From positions 62,001 to 126,000 of the forward strand of contig CANNGL010000002.1 in the NCBI GenBank assembly GCA_947504205.1: a DNA stretch of 64,000 bases. Reading direction: 5' to 3'. The position numbers and the translations under genes are program-made. The notes beneath the pieces were generated by a model. That model did not search any database, was not told the DNA's origin, and saw only the letters and a program-made list of their open reading frames with translations. Source of the stretch: an uncultured Litoreibacter sp. Lineage in GTDB: Bacteria > Pseudomonadota > Alphaproteobacteria > Rhodobacterales > Rhodobacteraceae. Shown here one piece after another: positions 8,271-17,761 of the stretch. Each line of letters opens with the position of its first letter. Position 1 is the stretch's first letter.

Positions 8271-10049
8271 ATGCCAACTTACACCGCGCCCACCAAAGAC
8301 ATGCAATTTGTTCTGCATGAAATGCTCAACGTCACATCTCAGGACGTTCCCGGCTATGACGAGCTTGATGCCGATTTTACCGGTGCCATTCTTGAAGAAG
8401 CAGGCAAGATTTCGTCCGAAGTGCTGCAACCACTGAATGTGGTTGGCGATACTGAAGGGTGTGTCTTGGAGAACGGTGTGGTGCGCACGCCAACCGGGTT
8501 CAAAGAAGCTTTTGATCAAATGAAAGAAGGCGGCTGGACCGCTCTTGACTGTGACCCGGAATATGGCGGCCAAGGCCTGCCCTATCTCATGGGAACCGCC
8601 GTTGGCGAGATGATGGTCTCCGCCAATATGGCTTTTAATATGTATCAGGGTTTGACCCACGGGGCGTATTCAGCCATTCACGCTCACGGCACAGATGAGC
8701 AGAAGGCAAAATACCTTCCAAAGATGGTCAGCTGTGACTGGACCGGCACAATGAACCTGACCGAGCCACATTGCGGCACCGATCTTGGATTGATGCGCAC
8801 GAAAGCTGAGCCACAGGACGACGGCAGCTACAAAATCACTGGCCAGAAGATCTTTATCTCGGCGGGCGAACACGACATGTCCGACAACATTATCCACCTT
8901 GTACTGGCCAAGATAGCTGGTGGCCCTGAGGGTATCAAAGGTGTGTCTCTGTTCATCGTGCCAAAATTCATCGTGAATGATGACGGCTCGCTCGGTGCAC
9001 GCAACGGCGTGGCAGTCGGCAAGATCGAAGAGAAGATGGGGATCCACGGCAACTCGACCTGTGTGATGAACTATGACGAAGCGACCGGTTACCTATTGGG
9101 AACCGAGCACAAAGGCATGCGTGCAATGTTCACGATGATGAACGAAGCGCGTCTTGGTGTCGGCCTCCAGGGGTATGCACAAGCGGCTGTAGCTTATGAA
9201 AACGCGGCCTGGTATGCCAATGATCGGCTGCAAGGACGCGCAGTGACAGGAACGGAAAACCCGGAGGGACCCGCCGATCCGCTGATCGTGCACCCAGACA
9301 TTCGCCGCAATCTGATGGACCAGAAGTCTTTTGTGGAGGGCGCACGTGCTTTCACGTTCTGGGGCGCCAGCCTGATTGACCGGGCTCACCGGAACGACGA
9401 CGAGGCGGCTGATGGCCTGATCTCACTGCTGACGCCTGTCATCAAAGGTTTCCAGACCGATAAGGGCTTTGAGTTCGCCACTGCGGCGCAACAGGTCTAT
9501 GGCGGTCACGGGTACATTGAAGAATGGGGCATGTCCCAATTTGCACGGGATGCCCGGATTGCAATGATCTACGAAGGCGCCAATGGCGTTCAGGCTCTTG
9601 ATCTGGTGGGACGGAAGCTTGCTCAGGATGGTGGGAAACACGTCATGGCTTTCTTTGATCTGGTCAAAACATGGATCAAGGAAAACGGTGGCAACGAAGA
9701 GTATGAAAAAGCCTTTCTTGAGCCGCTGAAAGCTGCTTCGAAAGACCTGCAAGCCGCTGGCATGTATTTCATGCAGAACGGCATGAAAAACCCCAATAAC
9801 GCTTTGGCCGGATCCTACGACTTCATGCACATGTTTGGGCACGTTTGTCTGGGCCTGATGTGGGCGCGTATGGGGAAGGCCGCGATGGATGCGTTGGACA
9901 GCGGAGCATCTGACAAAGCTTTCTACGAAAGCAAAATTGCAACGGGCAAGTATTACATGGCTCGGCAGCTCCCTGCGACCAGCATGCATCTGGCACGGAT
10001 TGAGACGGGTGCCGACACTGTGATGGCACTTGAAGCCGCGAACTTCTAA
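8271..10049 (+). CDS. Acyl-CoA dehydrogenase (long, DmdC/FadE-like)
   Basis: A 592-residue FAD enzyme that introduces the alpha-beta double bond in acyl-CoA. Recognisable parts are the FAD-loop region [36 protein letters not shown], the mid-domain ending in [30 protein letters not shown], and the catalytic-base region [20 protein letters not shown]. The protein is longer than 380-residue FadE types because of an extra C-terminal helical domain, as in the family that includes DmdC (methylmercaptopropionyl-CoA dehydrogenase). A DmdC role cannot be separated from general acyl-CoA oxidation by reading alone; the fadA/fadB neighbours favour the latter. Confidence 0.92.
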   Translation: MPTYTAPTKDMQFVLHEMLNVTSQDVPGYDELDADFTGAILEEAGKISSEVLQPLNVVGDTEGCVLENGVVRTPTGFKEAFDQMKEGGWTALDCDPEYGGQGLPYLMGTAVGEMMVSANMAFNMYQGLTHGAYSAIHAHGTDEQKAKYLPKMVSCDWTGTMNLTEPHCGTDLGLMRTKAEPQDDGSYKITGQKIFISAGEHDMSDNIIHLVLAKIAGGPEGIKGVSLFIVPKFIVNDDGSLGARNGVAVGKIEEKMGIHGNSTCVMNYDEATGYLLGTEHKGMRAMFTMMNEARLGVGLQGYAQAAVAYENAAWYANDRLQGRAVTGTENPEGPADPLIVHPDIRRNLMDQKSFVEGARAFTFWGASLIDRAHRNDDEAADGLISLLTPVIKGFQTDKGFEFATAAQQVYGGHGYIEEWGMSQFARDARIAMIYEGANGVQALDLVGRKLAQDGGKHVMAFFDLVKTWIKENGGNEEYEKAFLEPLKAASKDLQAAGMYFMQNGMKNPNNALAGSYDFMHMFGHVCLGLMWARMGKAAMDALDSGASDKAFYESKIATGKYYMARQLPATSMHLARIETGADTVMALEAANF

Positions 10050-10055
10050 ACTGAA

Positions 10056-10085
10056 ATTGCCCCGGCATTCTGGCGGGGCAATTTT
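10056..10085 (+). terminator. Hairpin terminator after the acyl-CoA dehydrogenase
   Basis: The arms ATTGCCCCG (10056-10064) and CGGGGCAAT (10074-10082) pair perfectly over 9 bp with a 9-base loop and run into TTTT. It begins six bases after the stop codon and ends before the small gene at 10103, so it may attenuate rather than fully stop transcription of the downstream fad genes. Confidence 0.75.
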
Positions 10086-10102
10086 CAAGCGATCGAGGAT
10101 TC

Positions 10103-10315
10103 ATGGCAAAGCGTTTCAAAGCAACCCGGCGTGTAAATCTGGCTCTGACCGAGGACGGTTGGAGACGTGTGAAGAAATTTGCGAGCGAGGCAGGGTTGGA
10201 CGAAGGTGAGGCTATCTCCTTCATCTTCGAAAACTTCAGCTCTGTAATGAATGAAGACAACCTTACGCACCGGCTAAGACTGTTCAATGCCGAGCTTGAG
10301 GACCGCAAGCGCTAG
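10103..10315 (+). CDS. Small basic/acidic protein, hypothetical
   Basis: A 70-residue protein between the acyl-CoA dehydrogenase terminator and the GST gene. It starts MAKRFKATRRVNLALTED, with a short basic beta-like stretch followed by helices (WRRVKKFASEAGLDEGEAISFIFENF). The layout of strand-helix-helix resembles a ribbon-helix-helix DNA-binding protein, but no family match can be claimed. ATG 10103 is preceded by CGAGGATTC as a weak ribosome site. It has 25 bases to the next gene. Confidence 0.55.
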   Translation: MAKRFKATRRVNLALTEDGWRRVKKFASEAGLDEGEAISFIFENFSSVMNEDNLTHRLRLFNAELEDRKR

Positions 10316-10340
10316 GATACCGTCGGTTGGGAGGCCAAAC

Positions 10341-10964
10341 ATGACTGCGAAACTCTATTGCTTCGGCGAAAGCGGAAACGCCTACAAAGCGGCGCTTACG
10401 CTCGAATTGTCGGGGTACAACTGGGAGCCGGTTTTTGTCGACTTCTTCAAGGGCGAAGCGCGCTCCGACGCATTCAAGGCCGTAAACCCGATGGGTGAGG
10501 TGCCGGTTCTCACAGAAGGCGACCTTACCCTGACGCAATCGGGTGTCATCCAGCAATACGTGGTCGACCAGACGGGCAAGCTTGGCGGCGCGCCAACCGA
10601 CAAATACGAAGTTCTCCGTTGGGTTTTATGGGACAATCACAAGATGTCTAGTCAAGCCGGCGTGACACGCTTCCTAATGAATTTCCTTCCCGAGGAGAAA
10701 CGCCCACAAGAAGCGATCAAATTCCTACAGGGGCGCCTGGCGGCCGCGTATGTAGTTCTCAATGATCATCTGGCCGGTCGCGACTGGGTGGTTGGCGAAG
10801 AGCTGACGGTCGCGGATATTTCGTGCTGCGGATACCTGTTTTACGAGGAGCCTTTTGGCTTCGTCCGTGCAGACTGGCCAAACATTGATGCCTGGCTCAC
10901 CCGCATCAGCGAGCAACCCGGTTGGAAGCACCCGTATGACTTGATGCAAAAGGCACTCGGGTAA
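10341..10964 (+). CDS. Glutathione S-transferase family protein
   Basis: A 207-residue protein with an N-terminal thioredoxin-like domain (KLYCFGESGNAYKAALTLEL, then NPMGEVPVL and LTQSGVI, the glutathione-binding cis-Pro and Gln-Ser region) and a helical C-terminal domain (LNDHLAGRDWVVGEELTVADIS). ATG 10341 is chosen because GGGAGG stands just upstream; an earlier in-frame ATG at 10287 overlaps the small upstream gene. Bacterial GSTs of this size conjugate or reduce electrophiles; the substrate is unknown. It lies inside the fatty-acid oxidation block. Confidence 0.9.
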   Translation: MTAKLYCFGESGNAYKAALTLELSGYNWEPVFVDFFKGEARSDAFKAVNPMGEVPVLTEGDLTLTQSGVIQQYVVDQTGKLGGAPTDKYEVLRWVLWDNHKMSSQAGVTRFLMNFLPEEKRPQEAIKFLQGRLAAAYVVLNDHLAGRDWVVGEELTVADISCCGYLFYEEPFGFVRADWPNIDAWLTRISEQPGWKHPYDLMQKALG

Positions 10965-11049
10965 CCATGCTTTTCGGGGCCGCATATTGCATTGCTCAGA
11001 TCCTTGCTTACGTTAGGTTTTCCTGGCGTGGGGGCGAGGAGAGTAACGC

Positions 11050-11550
11050 ATGCTTGCAAAAACGGCCCTTGCTGGGATCTGGGTTTATCAAAACTATTTC
11101 TCAAAACGTAAGGGTTTTCGCTGCGCCTATTCGGTCGTTCATGGCGGAACGGGCTGCTCTGGTTATGCAAAATTTGCGATCCGTGATCACGGGTTCTGGC
11201 AAGCCATCCCCAAAATTCGCCGACGCTTCGCGGACTGCAAAGACGCCCATCTCGAAATACAGGCCAGTTGTCCCGTTCATGCCGAACCTGCGCCAGAAGA
11301 GCGCGACACTATCGACAGCCGGCAGCGCAAAGAACGACGGGCAGATAGAACAGGTTTCTGCTCCGAAATGGCTTGCTTCAGTCTCTCTGGATGCTGCGCC
11401 GGTTCCGCAGCCTCTCAATCGAAAAATGCAGGTGATGGCGCCTCCTCAAGTTGCGATATCGGAGCACAAGATTTCAGCGCCTGCTCCTGCGGTGCGCCCG
11501 ATTGCAGCGGATGCGACGGTTGCAGCTGCGATGGGTGCTCCTGCAATTGA
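11050..11550 (+). CDS. yidD: YidD family membrane-insertion factor with Cys-rich tail
   Basis: A 166-residue protein. Residues 1-60 carry the YidD signature: a short N-terminal hydrophobic helix, then YFSKRKGFRCAY, HGGTGCSGYAKFAI and GFWQAIPKI. YidD assists YidC-dependent insertion of membrane proteins at the inner membrane. Typical YidD proteins end at about 70-110 residues; here a 100-residue extension follows, with 13 Cys between residues 104 and 165 and a Cys-Ser/Gly-Cys ending that could bind metal. The start ATG 11050 has GAGGAGAG upstream. A longer frame on the same strand (10967-11572) was rejected because it lacks any family pattern. Confidence 0.85.
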   Translation: MLAKTALAGIWVYQNYFSKRKGFRCAYSVVHGGTGCSGYAKFAIRDHGFWQAIPKIRRRFADCKDAHLEIQASCPVHAEPAPEERDTIDSRQRKERRADRTGFCSEMACFSLSGCCAGSAASQSKNAGDGASSSCDIGAQDFSACSCGAPDCSGCDGCSCDGCSCN

Positions 11551-11568
11551 TCACGAACGGAGGGTCGC

Positions 11569-11916
11569 ATGATCCTTGTGGCATTTGCACTTGGAATGGT
11601 GCTGTGCGCGGTCGTGCTCAGCTTAATCCGCGCCGAGGACGGCGGACGCACGACTGACAAATTCGGCTCTGCGGTGACTCAATTTTCTGCATGGTGTGCC
11701 TTTGGCATGCTCATCATGGGCGGCACCTATGGGCTTGGCCTTGTTGTTCCCGCCGCCGCGGCGGCTGCGGTTCTGATTTTACGATCATCGTCTTTTGGTC
11801 AGCAGATATCTGCGCTGGCCCCCCTTAAAATGCCCCTTGGGATTGGCGCGCTTCTTGCAAGTGTTCTGACCTGGATCGGGGTTCTCAATCTGATGGAGGA
11901 CATCCCCTATGCCTGA
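11569..11916 (+). CDS. Small inner-membrane protein, hypothetical
   Basis: A 115-residue hydrophobic protein with four likely membrane segments (starting MILVAFALGMVLCAVVL; then WCAFGMLIMGGTYGLGLVV; VPAAAAAAVLIL; and PLGIGALLASVLTWIGVL). The family is not recognised. GGAGGG precedes ATG 11569, and its stop overlaps the thiolase start by eight bases, so translation is coupled to fadA. Together with yidD upstream it may form a small membrane module inside the fad block. Confidence 0.7.
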   Translation: MILVAFALGMVLCAVVLSLIRAEDGGRTTDKFGSAVTQFSAWCAFGMLIMGGTYGLGLVVPAAAAAAVLILRSSSFGQQISALAPLKMPLGIGALLASVLTWIGVLNLMEDIPYA

Positions 11917-13120
11917 AGCTTATATATATGATGCGGTGCGCACACCTCGCGGCAAAGGCCGCAAAGATGGCTCGCTTCATGAAGTGACAGCCGCACGACT
12001 GTCGGCCAACGTGCTGAACGCACTGAAAGAGCGTAACGACTTGCAAGGTCACGCTGTTGAAGATGTGATTTGGGGCAATGCCACCCAAGTCAAAGAGCAA
12101 GGCGGTTGTCTGGCCCGGACTGCTGTTCTGGCCTCCGATCTTGACGAACGCATTCCGGGTCTGTCGATCAATCGTTTCTGCGCCTCTGGTATGGAAGCTG
12201 TGAACTTGGCTGCCAACCAGGTCAAAGGCGGCGCTGGCGAGGCCTACATCGCGGGTGGTGTGGAATGCATGAGCCGCGTTCCCATGGGATCCGATGGTGC
12301 TGCGATTGCGGTTGATCCATCGATTGCGATGAACACCTATTTCGTGCCGCAAGGTATCTCGGCCGATATTATTGCCACCGAATACGGGTTCTCGCGCGAC
12401 GATGCAGATGCACTGGCTATGGAAAGCCAGAAACGTGCTGCAGAGGCTTGGGGCGACAACCGGTTCGACAAATCTGTTGTCACAGTCAAAGATCAAAACG
12501 GCCTCGCCATTCTCGATCGCGACGAATACATGCGCCCGGGCACGGACATGCAATCGCTTGGCTCTTTGAAGCCTGCGTTCAAGGACATGGGCGAAACAAT
12601 GCCAGGTTTCGACAAAGTGGCGTTGATGAAATACCCACATCTGGAACGGATTGATCACATACACCACGCAGGCAATTCATCGGGTATCGTTGATGGCTCC
12701 GCTGGCGTATTGATCGGTTCGGAAGAGTTTGGGAAGGCCAATGGGCTGAAAGCGCGGGCTCGTATTCGTGCGACGGCGAAAATCGGCACCGATCCAACGA
12801 TCATGCTGACCGGTCCCGTCCCTGTGACCGAACACATCATGAAATCGTCTGGCATGAAGATCAGCGACATTGATTTGTTCGAAGTCAACGAAGCTTTCGC
12901 CTCTGTGGTGCTGCGCTTCATGCAGGCCTTCGACGTGGATAGCGGCAAGGTCAATGTCAATGGCGGCGCGATTGCCATGGGTCACCCTCTGGGGGCGACC
13001 GGTGCCATCATCATCGGCACGCTTCTTGACGAACTCGAGCGGTCTGACAAGGAAGTTGGCCTGGCCACCTTGTGTGTTGCATCCGGCATGGGCGCGGCGA
13101 CCATTATCGAGCGGGTCTGA
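11909..13120 (+). CDS. fadA: Acetyl-CoA C-acyltransferase (3-ketoacyl-CoA thiolase)
   Basis: A 403-residue thiolase that cleaves 3-ketoacyl-CoA in the last step of beta-oxidation. The nucleophile is Cys91 in [10 protein letters not shown]; the catalytic pair is His359 in [14 protein letters not shown] and Cys389 in [10 protein letters not shown]. Length is typical for degradative thiolases. The gene overlaps the preceding small membrane protein gene and lies two genes upstream of fadB, with which it should form the trifunctional complex. Confidence 0.94.
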   Translation: MPEAYIYDAVRTPRGKGRKDGSLHEVTAARLSANVLNALKERNDLQGHAVEDVIWGNATQVKEQGGCLARTAVLASDLDERIPGLSINRFCASGMEAVNLAANQVKGGAGEAYIAGGVECMSRVPMGSDGAAIAVDPSIAMNTYFVPQGISADIIATEYGFSRDDADALAMESQKRAAEAWGDNRFDKSVVTVKDQNGLAILDRDEYMRPGTDMQSLGSLKPAFKDMGETMPGFDKVALMKYPHLERIDHIHHAGNSSGIVDGSAGVLIGSEEFGKANGLKARARIRATAKIGTDPTIMLTGPVPVTEHIMKSSGMKISDIDLFEVNEAFASVVLRFMQAFDVDSGKVNVNGGAIAMGHPLGATGAIIIGTLLDELERSDKEVGLATLCVASGMGAATIIERV

Positions 13121-13137
13121 TAAGTCGCTAAAGTGAT

Positions 13138-14118
13138 ATGACGAAACGGATCGACATAAAGACGGCGTCGCAGGAAGCGGCCAAGACCATCTATCAAGAT
13201 ATCTTGGATGCTCTATCTGCTGCGCTGATGAGCTATGATCCGGCGATCCTCGTGAGTCATGTTGGTTTTCCGTTTCGCATGTCGACCCTTGAGCGTGACT
13301 TTCTCATCGAGTCTGAAGAAGACTGGCTTCGAAGTGCACGGTTGTTTCATCAGAATTTGGTCTCGCTAGGAGTGAACCATTATATCCGGCTGGTTTCGGA
13401 TGCAGACTTTCTGAGTGAGAACTATATCGAAGGACGGCATGTCACCCACACCTTGTGTAACGCGACACCCGTCGTTCCGTCTTACGAAAATCGGACAGTC
13501 TTGACCCGGAAAGATGGTGTCTGGCGCATTATCCAGATGGACAGCGCCATGCAAAATGATCGTTGGCCGATTTCGATGCCAAAAGTCGATATCACTCACA
13601 AACCCGTCTGGAACAAGCCTGAGCCGGGCGCCGATATAAGATGCACGAGCGCATCGCCTATTGCGCTTTATCAGACTTATCTCGATGCGTTGACGCGCAC
13701 CGTTATGGAAGATGACTTCAATGGTTGGTGCGAGATGTGCGACTTTCCCCATACCATCCATATGGAGCAGATCGATGAGGTCATAGAGACCAGTGAGCAA
13801 ATTCGACCATTTTTCAATATGTTGAGAGCTCAGATTACAGAGCACAAAGTCGATACATTTACCCGCAAAGCCGATCATGCGGAATTCATCAGTGCGTCGC
13901 AAATCTGCGGCTATCACACCACAAACCTGACCTCGAAAGGCGAGGTCAAACTTGGTCCGGTCGCGGGCCGATATATTCTGAACAGAACTGGCACCACATG
14001 GCGGATGGTCTCCGTGACCAACTCGCTCGCCAATGCCAAATTCCCCTATTCCCTGCCCGAGCTAAGCGACGCGCTTGTCTCGATGCGGGACATCCAAGAA
14101 AGGACGACACGTCAATGA
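13138..14118 (+). CDS. Tandem NTF2-like domain protein of unknown function
   Basis: A 326-residue soluble protein made of two similar halves (about 18-149 and 177-310). Each half starts Y-x-(D/T)-x-LDAL, has a central segment with DA-(D/E)-F(L/I)S, and ends with W-R-(I/M)-(I/V)...(A)xxN-x-(R/K)-(W/F)P-(I/Y)S-(M/L)P, the pattern of SnoaL/NTF2-like cone folds. The repeats are diverged, so this is an old internal duplication. It lies between fadA and fadB and overlaps the fadB start by ATGA, so it is cotranslated with beta-oxidation enzymes. Binding of a lipid or CoA-like ligand is a guess; no catalytic residues are identified. Confidence 0.75.
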   Translation: MTKRIDIKTASQEAAKTIYQDILDALSAALMSYDPAILVSHVGFPFRMSTLERDFLIESEEDWLRSARLFHQNLVSLGVNHYIRLVSDADFLSENYIEGRHVTHTLCNATPVVPSYENRTVLTRKDGVWRIIQMDSAMQNDRWPISMPKVDITHKPVWNKPEPGADIRCTSASPIALYQTYLDALTRTVMEDDFNGWCEMCDFPHTIHMEQIDEVIETSEQIRPFFNMLRAQITEHKVDTFTRKADHAEFISASQICGYHTTNLTSKGEVKLGPVAGRYILNRTGTTWRMVSVTNSLANAKFPYSLPELSDALVSMRDIQERTTRQ

Positions 14119-16304
14119 CCGATTTCACCATGAGCACCGACGCTAAAGGCGTGGCCACGATTGTCTGGGACACTCAAGACAAATCCATGAACGTGATGAA
14201 CGAGCAAGGCTTCCGTGACCTTGATGCGTTGATTGACGAGGCATTGGCCGATGATGCAATCAAAGGCGTCGTCATCACCTCCGGCAAGGAAGATAGCTTC
14301 GCTGGCGGTATGGATCTCAACGTCATTGCGCGCATGAAAGAAAGCGCAGGCGATAACCCCGCGCAAGGTCTGATGGAAGGCCTGATGGAGTGTCATGCGG
14401 TTCTGCGCAAAATCGAGCGTGCTGGCATGGACGACAAGAACAAAGGCGGCAAACCTATCGCTGCGGCGCTACCCGGGACAGCGTTAGGGATTGGCCTGGA
14501 AATCCCTCTGTGCTGCCATCGTATTTTCTGCGCCGACAACCCAAAGGCCAAAATTGGTCTGCCGGAAATTCTGGTCGGTATTTTCCCTGGCATGGGTGGG
14601 ACTACGCGCCTTGTACGCAAGATGGGTGCAATGGCCGCCTCTCCCTTGTTGCTGGAGGGCAAGCTGAACGATCCGAAAAAAGCCAAAATGGCTGGTGTCG
14701 TCGATGAGGTCGTTGACGATCCAGTCGCCGCAGCCAAAGAGTGGATCTTGTCGGAACCAAAGATCGTCAAACCTTGGGACGAGAAGGGCTACAAAATGCC
14801 CGGCGGTGAGCCCTACCACCCTGCTGGGTTCATGACATTTGTTGGCGCATCAGCCATGGTCAATGGTAAGACGCAAGGTGTCTATCCCGCAGCCAAGGCG
14901 TTGCTTTCAGCTGTCTATGAAGGTGCCATGGTGCCGTTTGATACCGCCCTCAGAGTTGAGGCGCGCTGGTTTACCAATGTCCTGCTGAACCCGTCGTCTT
15001 CGAACATGATACGCTCCTTGTTCATCAACAAGGAAGCTTTGGAGAAGGGGGCTGTGCGGCCTGCCGATGTGCCCGATCAGAAAGTTGCCAAAGTCGGCGT
15101 GCTTGGTGCTGGCATGATGGGTGCAGGTATCGCGCTGGTTTCCGCTCTGGCTGGTATTGAGGTTGTACTGATCGATCAGAAGCAGGAAGCGGCCGACAAA
15201 GGCAAAGACTACACAACGGCATACATGGACAAAGGGATCGCACGTAAGAAAGCGACAGAAGAAAAGAAAGAAAAGGTTCTGTCACTGATCACCGCGACGA
15301 CCGATCTTGAAGCTCTGAAAGGGTGTGATCTGATCGTTGAGGCTGTCTTCGAGGATATGGGCGTGAAAGCCGAGATGACCAAGAAGGTCGAAGCAATTGT
15401 CGGCGAAGACTGTATCTTCGCGACCAACACTTCCACGCTGCCAATATCTGAATTGGCGAAGGCTTCGGTACGGCCCGAGCAGTTTATTGGGATTCACTTC
15501 TTCTCTCCCGTCGACAAGATGCTACTGGTCGAAATCATCAAGGGTGCAGAAACCGGCGATCGGGCGACAGCCAAAGCTTTGGATTACGTTCGTCAAATCC
15601 GCAAAACGCCCATCGTGGTCAATGACGCGCGCTTTTTCTACGCCAACCGCTGCATCATCCCCTACATCAACGAAGGCATTCGGATGCTCAAGGAAGGGGT
15701 GACCCCTGCCCTGATTGAAAATGCTGCCAAGCTGGTTGGGATGCCGCTAGGTCCGCTGCAACTGGTTGACGAAACCTCGGTTGATCTGGGTGTGAAGATC
15801 GCCAAGGCGACCAAAGCTGCGATGGGTGATGCCTATCCCGATGAGGCCGTGGATGAGGTGCTGTTTTGGATGGCCGATGAAGGCCGTTTAGGTCGCAAAT
15901 CGAATGCGGGTTTCTACGAGTACGACGAAAAGGGCAAACGTACAGGCCTTTGGGAAGGCCTCGCCGCTCAATACCCCGTTGCAGACACTCAGCCTGACGT
16001 GATCGAAGTTCAGCATCGTTTACTCTTCGCACAGGTTCTGGAAGCAGTTCGTGCCATCGAAGAGGATGTTTTGATGGATATCCGCGAAGGCGATGTCGGT
16101 GCGATCCTGGGATGGGGCTTCGCACCTTGGTCGGGTGGACCGCTGAGCTGGCTTGATATGGTTGGCACACCTTGGGCCGCTGAGACCACCAACCGTCTTG
16201 CCGAAACGCATGGCAACCGCTTCAAAGCGCCTGATCTTCTGGAAGATATGGCCAACAAAAACCAGAGTTTTTATGGCAGGTTTGACCCTGCCAAAGCCGC
16301 CTAA
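14115..16304 (+). CDS. fadB: Bifunctional enoyl-CoA hydratase / 3-hydroxyacyl-CoA dehydrogenase
   Basis: A 729-residue FadB-type enzyme. Residues 1-190 are a crotonase domain (SGKEDSFAGGMDLN for the first oxyanion region; LPEILVGIFPGMGGTTRL for the second, with the Glu and Gly expected). From about 320 an NAD-binding domain begins (KVGVLGAGMMGAGIALVSA), with HFFSPVDKM and two C-terminal dehydrogenase domains (GPLQLVDE, LGWGFAPWSGG). ATG 14115 is chosen because it overlaps the upstream stop as ATGA and the family starts there; in-frame sequence runs upstream to 13998. It works with fadA in fatty-acid oxidation. Confidence 0.94.
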   Translation: MTDFTMSTDAKGVATIVWDTQDKSMNVMNEQGFRDLDALIDEALADDAIKGVVITSGKEDSFAGGMDLNVIARMKESAGDNPAQGLMEGLMECHAVLRKIERAGMDDKNKGGKPIAAALPGTALGIGLEIPLCCHRIFCADNPKAKIGLPEILVGIFPGMGGTTRLVRKMGAMAASPLLLEGKLNDPKKAKMAGVVDEVVDDPVAAAKEWILSEPKIVKPWDEKGYKMPGGEPYHPAGFMTFVGASAMVNGKTQGVYPAAKALLSAVYEGAMVPFDTALRVEARWFTNVLLNPSSSNMIRSLFINKEALEKGAVRPADVPDQKVAKVGVLGAGMMGAGIALVSALAGIEVVLIDQKQEAADKGKDYTTAYMDKGIARKKATEEKKEKVLSLITATTDLEALKGCDLIVEAVFEDMGVKAEMTKKVEAIVGEDCIFATNTSTLPISELAKASVRPEQFIGIHFFSPVDKMLLVEIIKGAETGDRATAKALDYVRQIRKTPIVVNDARFFYANRCIIPYINEGIRMLKEGVTPALIENAAKLVGMPLGPLQLVDETSVDLGVKIAKATKAAMGDAYPDEAVDEVLFWMADEGRLGRKSNAGFYEYDEKGKRTGLWEGLAAQYPVADTQPDVIEVQHRLLFAQVLEAVRAIEEDVLMDIREGDVGAILGWGFAPWSGGPLSWLDMVGTPWAAETTNRLAETHGNRFKAPDLLEDMANKNQSFYGRFDPAKAA

Positions 16305-16308
16305 ACAT

Positions 16309-16340
16309 AAGAAGGCCCGGTCATTCGACCGGGCCTTCTT
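16309..16340. terminator. Strong, possibly bidirectional terminator
   Basis: A perfect 14-bp stem (AAGAAGGCCCGGTC with GACCGGGCCTTCTT) closes an ATTC tetraloop four bases after the fadB stop. The arms start with AAGAA and end with TTCTT, so it can serve both fadB and the convergent Hint gene. Confidence 0.9.
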
Positions 16341-16382
16341 GTTTCACAAGTTGCCTTGTGACGAGGGAAACTGAAGTTAGGT

Positions 16383-17000
16383 TTAGATCCAGGCGGGCGT
16401 GATTTTGCGACTGCGTGCTTTGCGATCTTGTTCACCCATATGACGTGCCAGCAACCGAGTCTGGCGATCATTGAGTGTCGGAAATGCATGGATGCCGTCC
16501 ATATCCGCTACATCAAAGAACACACCGCCTTGACCAACGAGTGTCTGTGGCTCTTCGAAAACAAGCGTCACATGACTGAGTTTTCTGTGAGTTCGGGCCC
16601 GTGCGATACCGCGATAGCCGACCAGAGACTGAGCTTTGACGCTAACGCAGTTTTCGCCGAACAAAAGACCGGCCGCATCGTCTTCGAGAACAAATCGCGT
16701 ACCAGGGGCCACGATTAATGGGTATTCGTTTCCAAGCGCCCCTTCCGGGATCAGCAGAGGCCATTGTCCAGCCGCGGCTTTTGCAGATGACACCAACAAT
16801 TCACCGCGCTCGATGCCAATAATGCGCTGCTTTCCGTTTTCAGCCGTCAAAACAGTGTCACCGACATTAAGTTCTTCGACAGGTGCCCAACGATGTGGAA
16901 GACCCACCATTGTTCCTGCAAACAGCCCTACGGCCGGTGCAATATTAAGAAGAAGAGGCTCAGCTTTGGCCCGCTGAGTGCGGCTTGCTTTAAAGAACAT
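16383..17000 (-). CDS. Degenerate Hint domain protein
   Basis: A 205-residue protein resembling the Hint (hedgehog/intein) proteins frequent in Rhodobacteraceae: the opening FAGTMVGLP followed by APVEELNVGDTVLTAENG, an I-G-I/RG turn, a segment like the SPxHR block (here APGTRFVLEDD), and a C-terminal part with VGQGGVFFDVADMDGI. The first residue of the Hint block, normally the nucleophilic Cys, is Gly here, and the usual His of the second block is missing, so self-splicing or cleavage is unlikely. ATG 17000 is chosen for the AGGTGGG site upstream; an in-frame start at 17063 lacks one. Confidence 0.75.
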   Translation of the reverse strand: MFFKASRTQRAKAEPLLLNIAPAVGLFAGTMVGLPHRWAPVEELNVGDTVLTAENGKQRIIGIERGELLVSSAKAAAGQWPLLIPEGALGNEYPLIVAPGTRFVLEDDAAGLLFGENCVSVKAQSLVGYRGIARARTHRKLSHVTLVFEEPQTLVGQGGVFFDVADMDGIHAFPTLNDRQTRLLARHMGEQDRKARSRKITPAWI

Positions 17001-17116
17001 TTTCCCACCTAAGATTGTTCGATGCAGACAGCTTCCGTGCGGACTGAGCCTGAGCGAGGGCACTAAAAAGGTAATTTCTAGGCGAATTGTGTCACGATTG
17101 AGAACAATGGCCTGCC

Positions 17117-17761
17117 CTAAAAGCTATAGCCAAACCTATTAATGTCCGGTTCGCATAGCTCTGCAACGAGATCGCGATCCCGCGCAGAGTACGCGTCTTG
17201 GTAGGGTCCGCGCCCAGACTTGTTGACATGAGGGATCGGCGGCAATTTCAACCCGAGAAGTTCTTCAAGCTGTTTACTATCCAGATCAATCGTCTCAAGT
17301 CGCAGGAAAACATCGCACTGCTCCTGCCCGGAGCTTCGTGTGACATATGATGCATATGGGTTGGCTTGAAAACTTCGGATCGTGTCAACATGATTGATAA
17401 AAGGGCTAAATTCCACACTCCTGGCCAAATCGACTGCGGGATGTTGGAAACTTTGGTGGCGCAACCAGTGGTAGTAACTCACAATGCGGTCCCAGGGGTT
17501 ACGCACCACCGTGAAAACTCGCATTGCATCAATTTCGGCCTCATCAATCAAACCGGGAATGTCCTTTAGAGTCGCGTGTTTCCACAAGCGTCCCTGACTA
17601 AGTTTACCCTTCCAACGATGCCTGCGCTTCACTGCCTTAGGCGTGTCTCCGAGACAAATGTCGTCCTTCCCCAACCGCGCTTCGAGAGCCAGAGCGAGTG
17701 AGGTACCGCCAGTTTTCGGGATATGCACAAAAATGTAGTTGTGATGCTTGGAGATAATCAT
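17117..17761 (-). CDS. Sulfotransferase family 2 protein
   Basis: A 214-residue cytosolic-type sulfotransferase. The 5'-phosphosulfate loop is visible as FVHIPKTGGTSLALAL (about residues 11-26), and the 3'-phosphate region as RVFTVVRNPWDRIVSYYHWL. Enzymes of this family transfer sulfate from PAPS to carbohydrates or lipids; the acceptor cannot be read. Its start overlaps the stop of the DMT transporter gene, so the two are an operon. The pairing suggests that the transporter may move the substrate or product, which is inference. Confidence 0.88.
   Translation of the reverse strand: MIISKHHNYIFVHIPKTGGTSLALALEARLGKDDICLGDTPKAVKRRHRWKGKLSQGRLWKHATLKDIPGLIDEAEIDAMRVFTVVRNPWDRIVSYYHWLRHQSFQHPAVDLARSVEFSPFINHVDTIRSFQANPYASYVTRSSGQEQCDVFLRLETIDLDSKQLEELLGLKLPPIPHVNKSGRGPYQDAYSARDRDLVAELCEPDINRFGYSF

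Noticed and set aside
8271-10049. Naming the acyl-CoA dehydrogenase dmdC and the ligase at 18809 dmdB
   Set aside because: Both are in the right superfamilies, but reading cannot separate them from general fatty-acid enzymes, and the fadA/fadB context points to beta-oxidation.
10967-11572. A 201-codon open frame on the plus strand overlapping yidD
   Set aside because: It shows no family pattern, while the other frame has a clear YidD signature and a better ribosome site.
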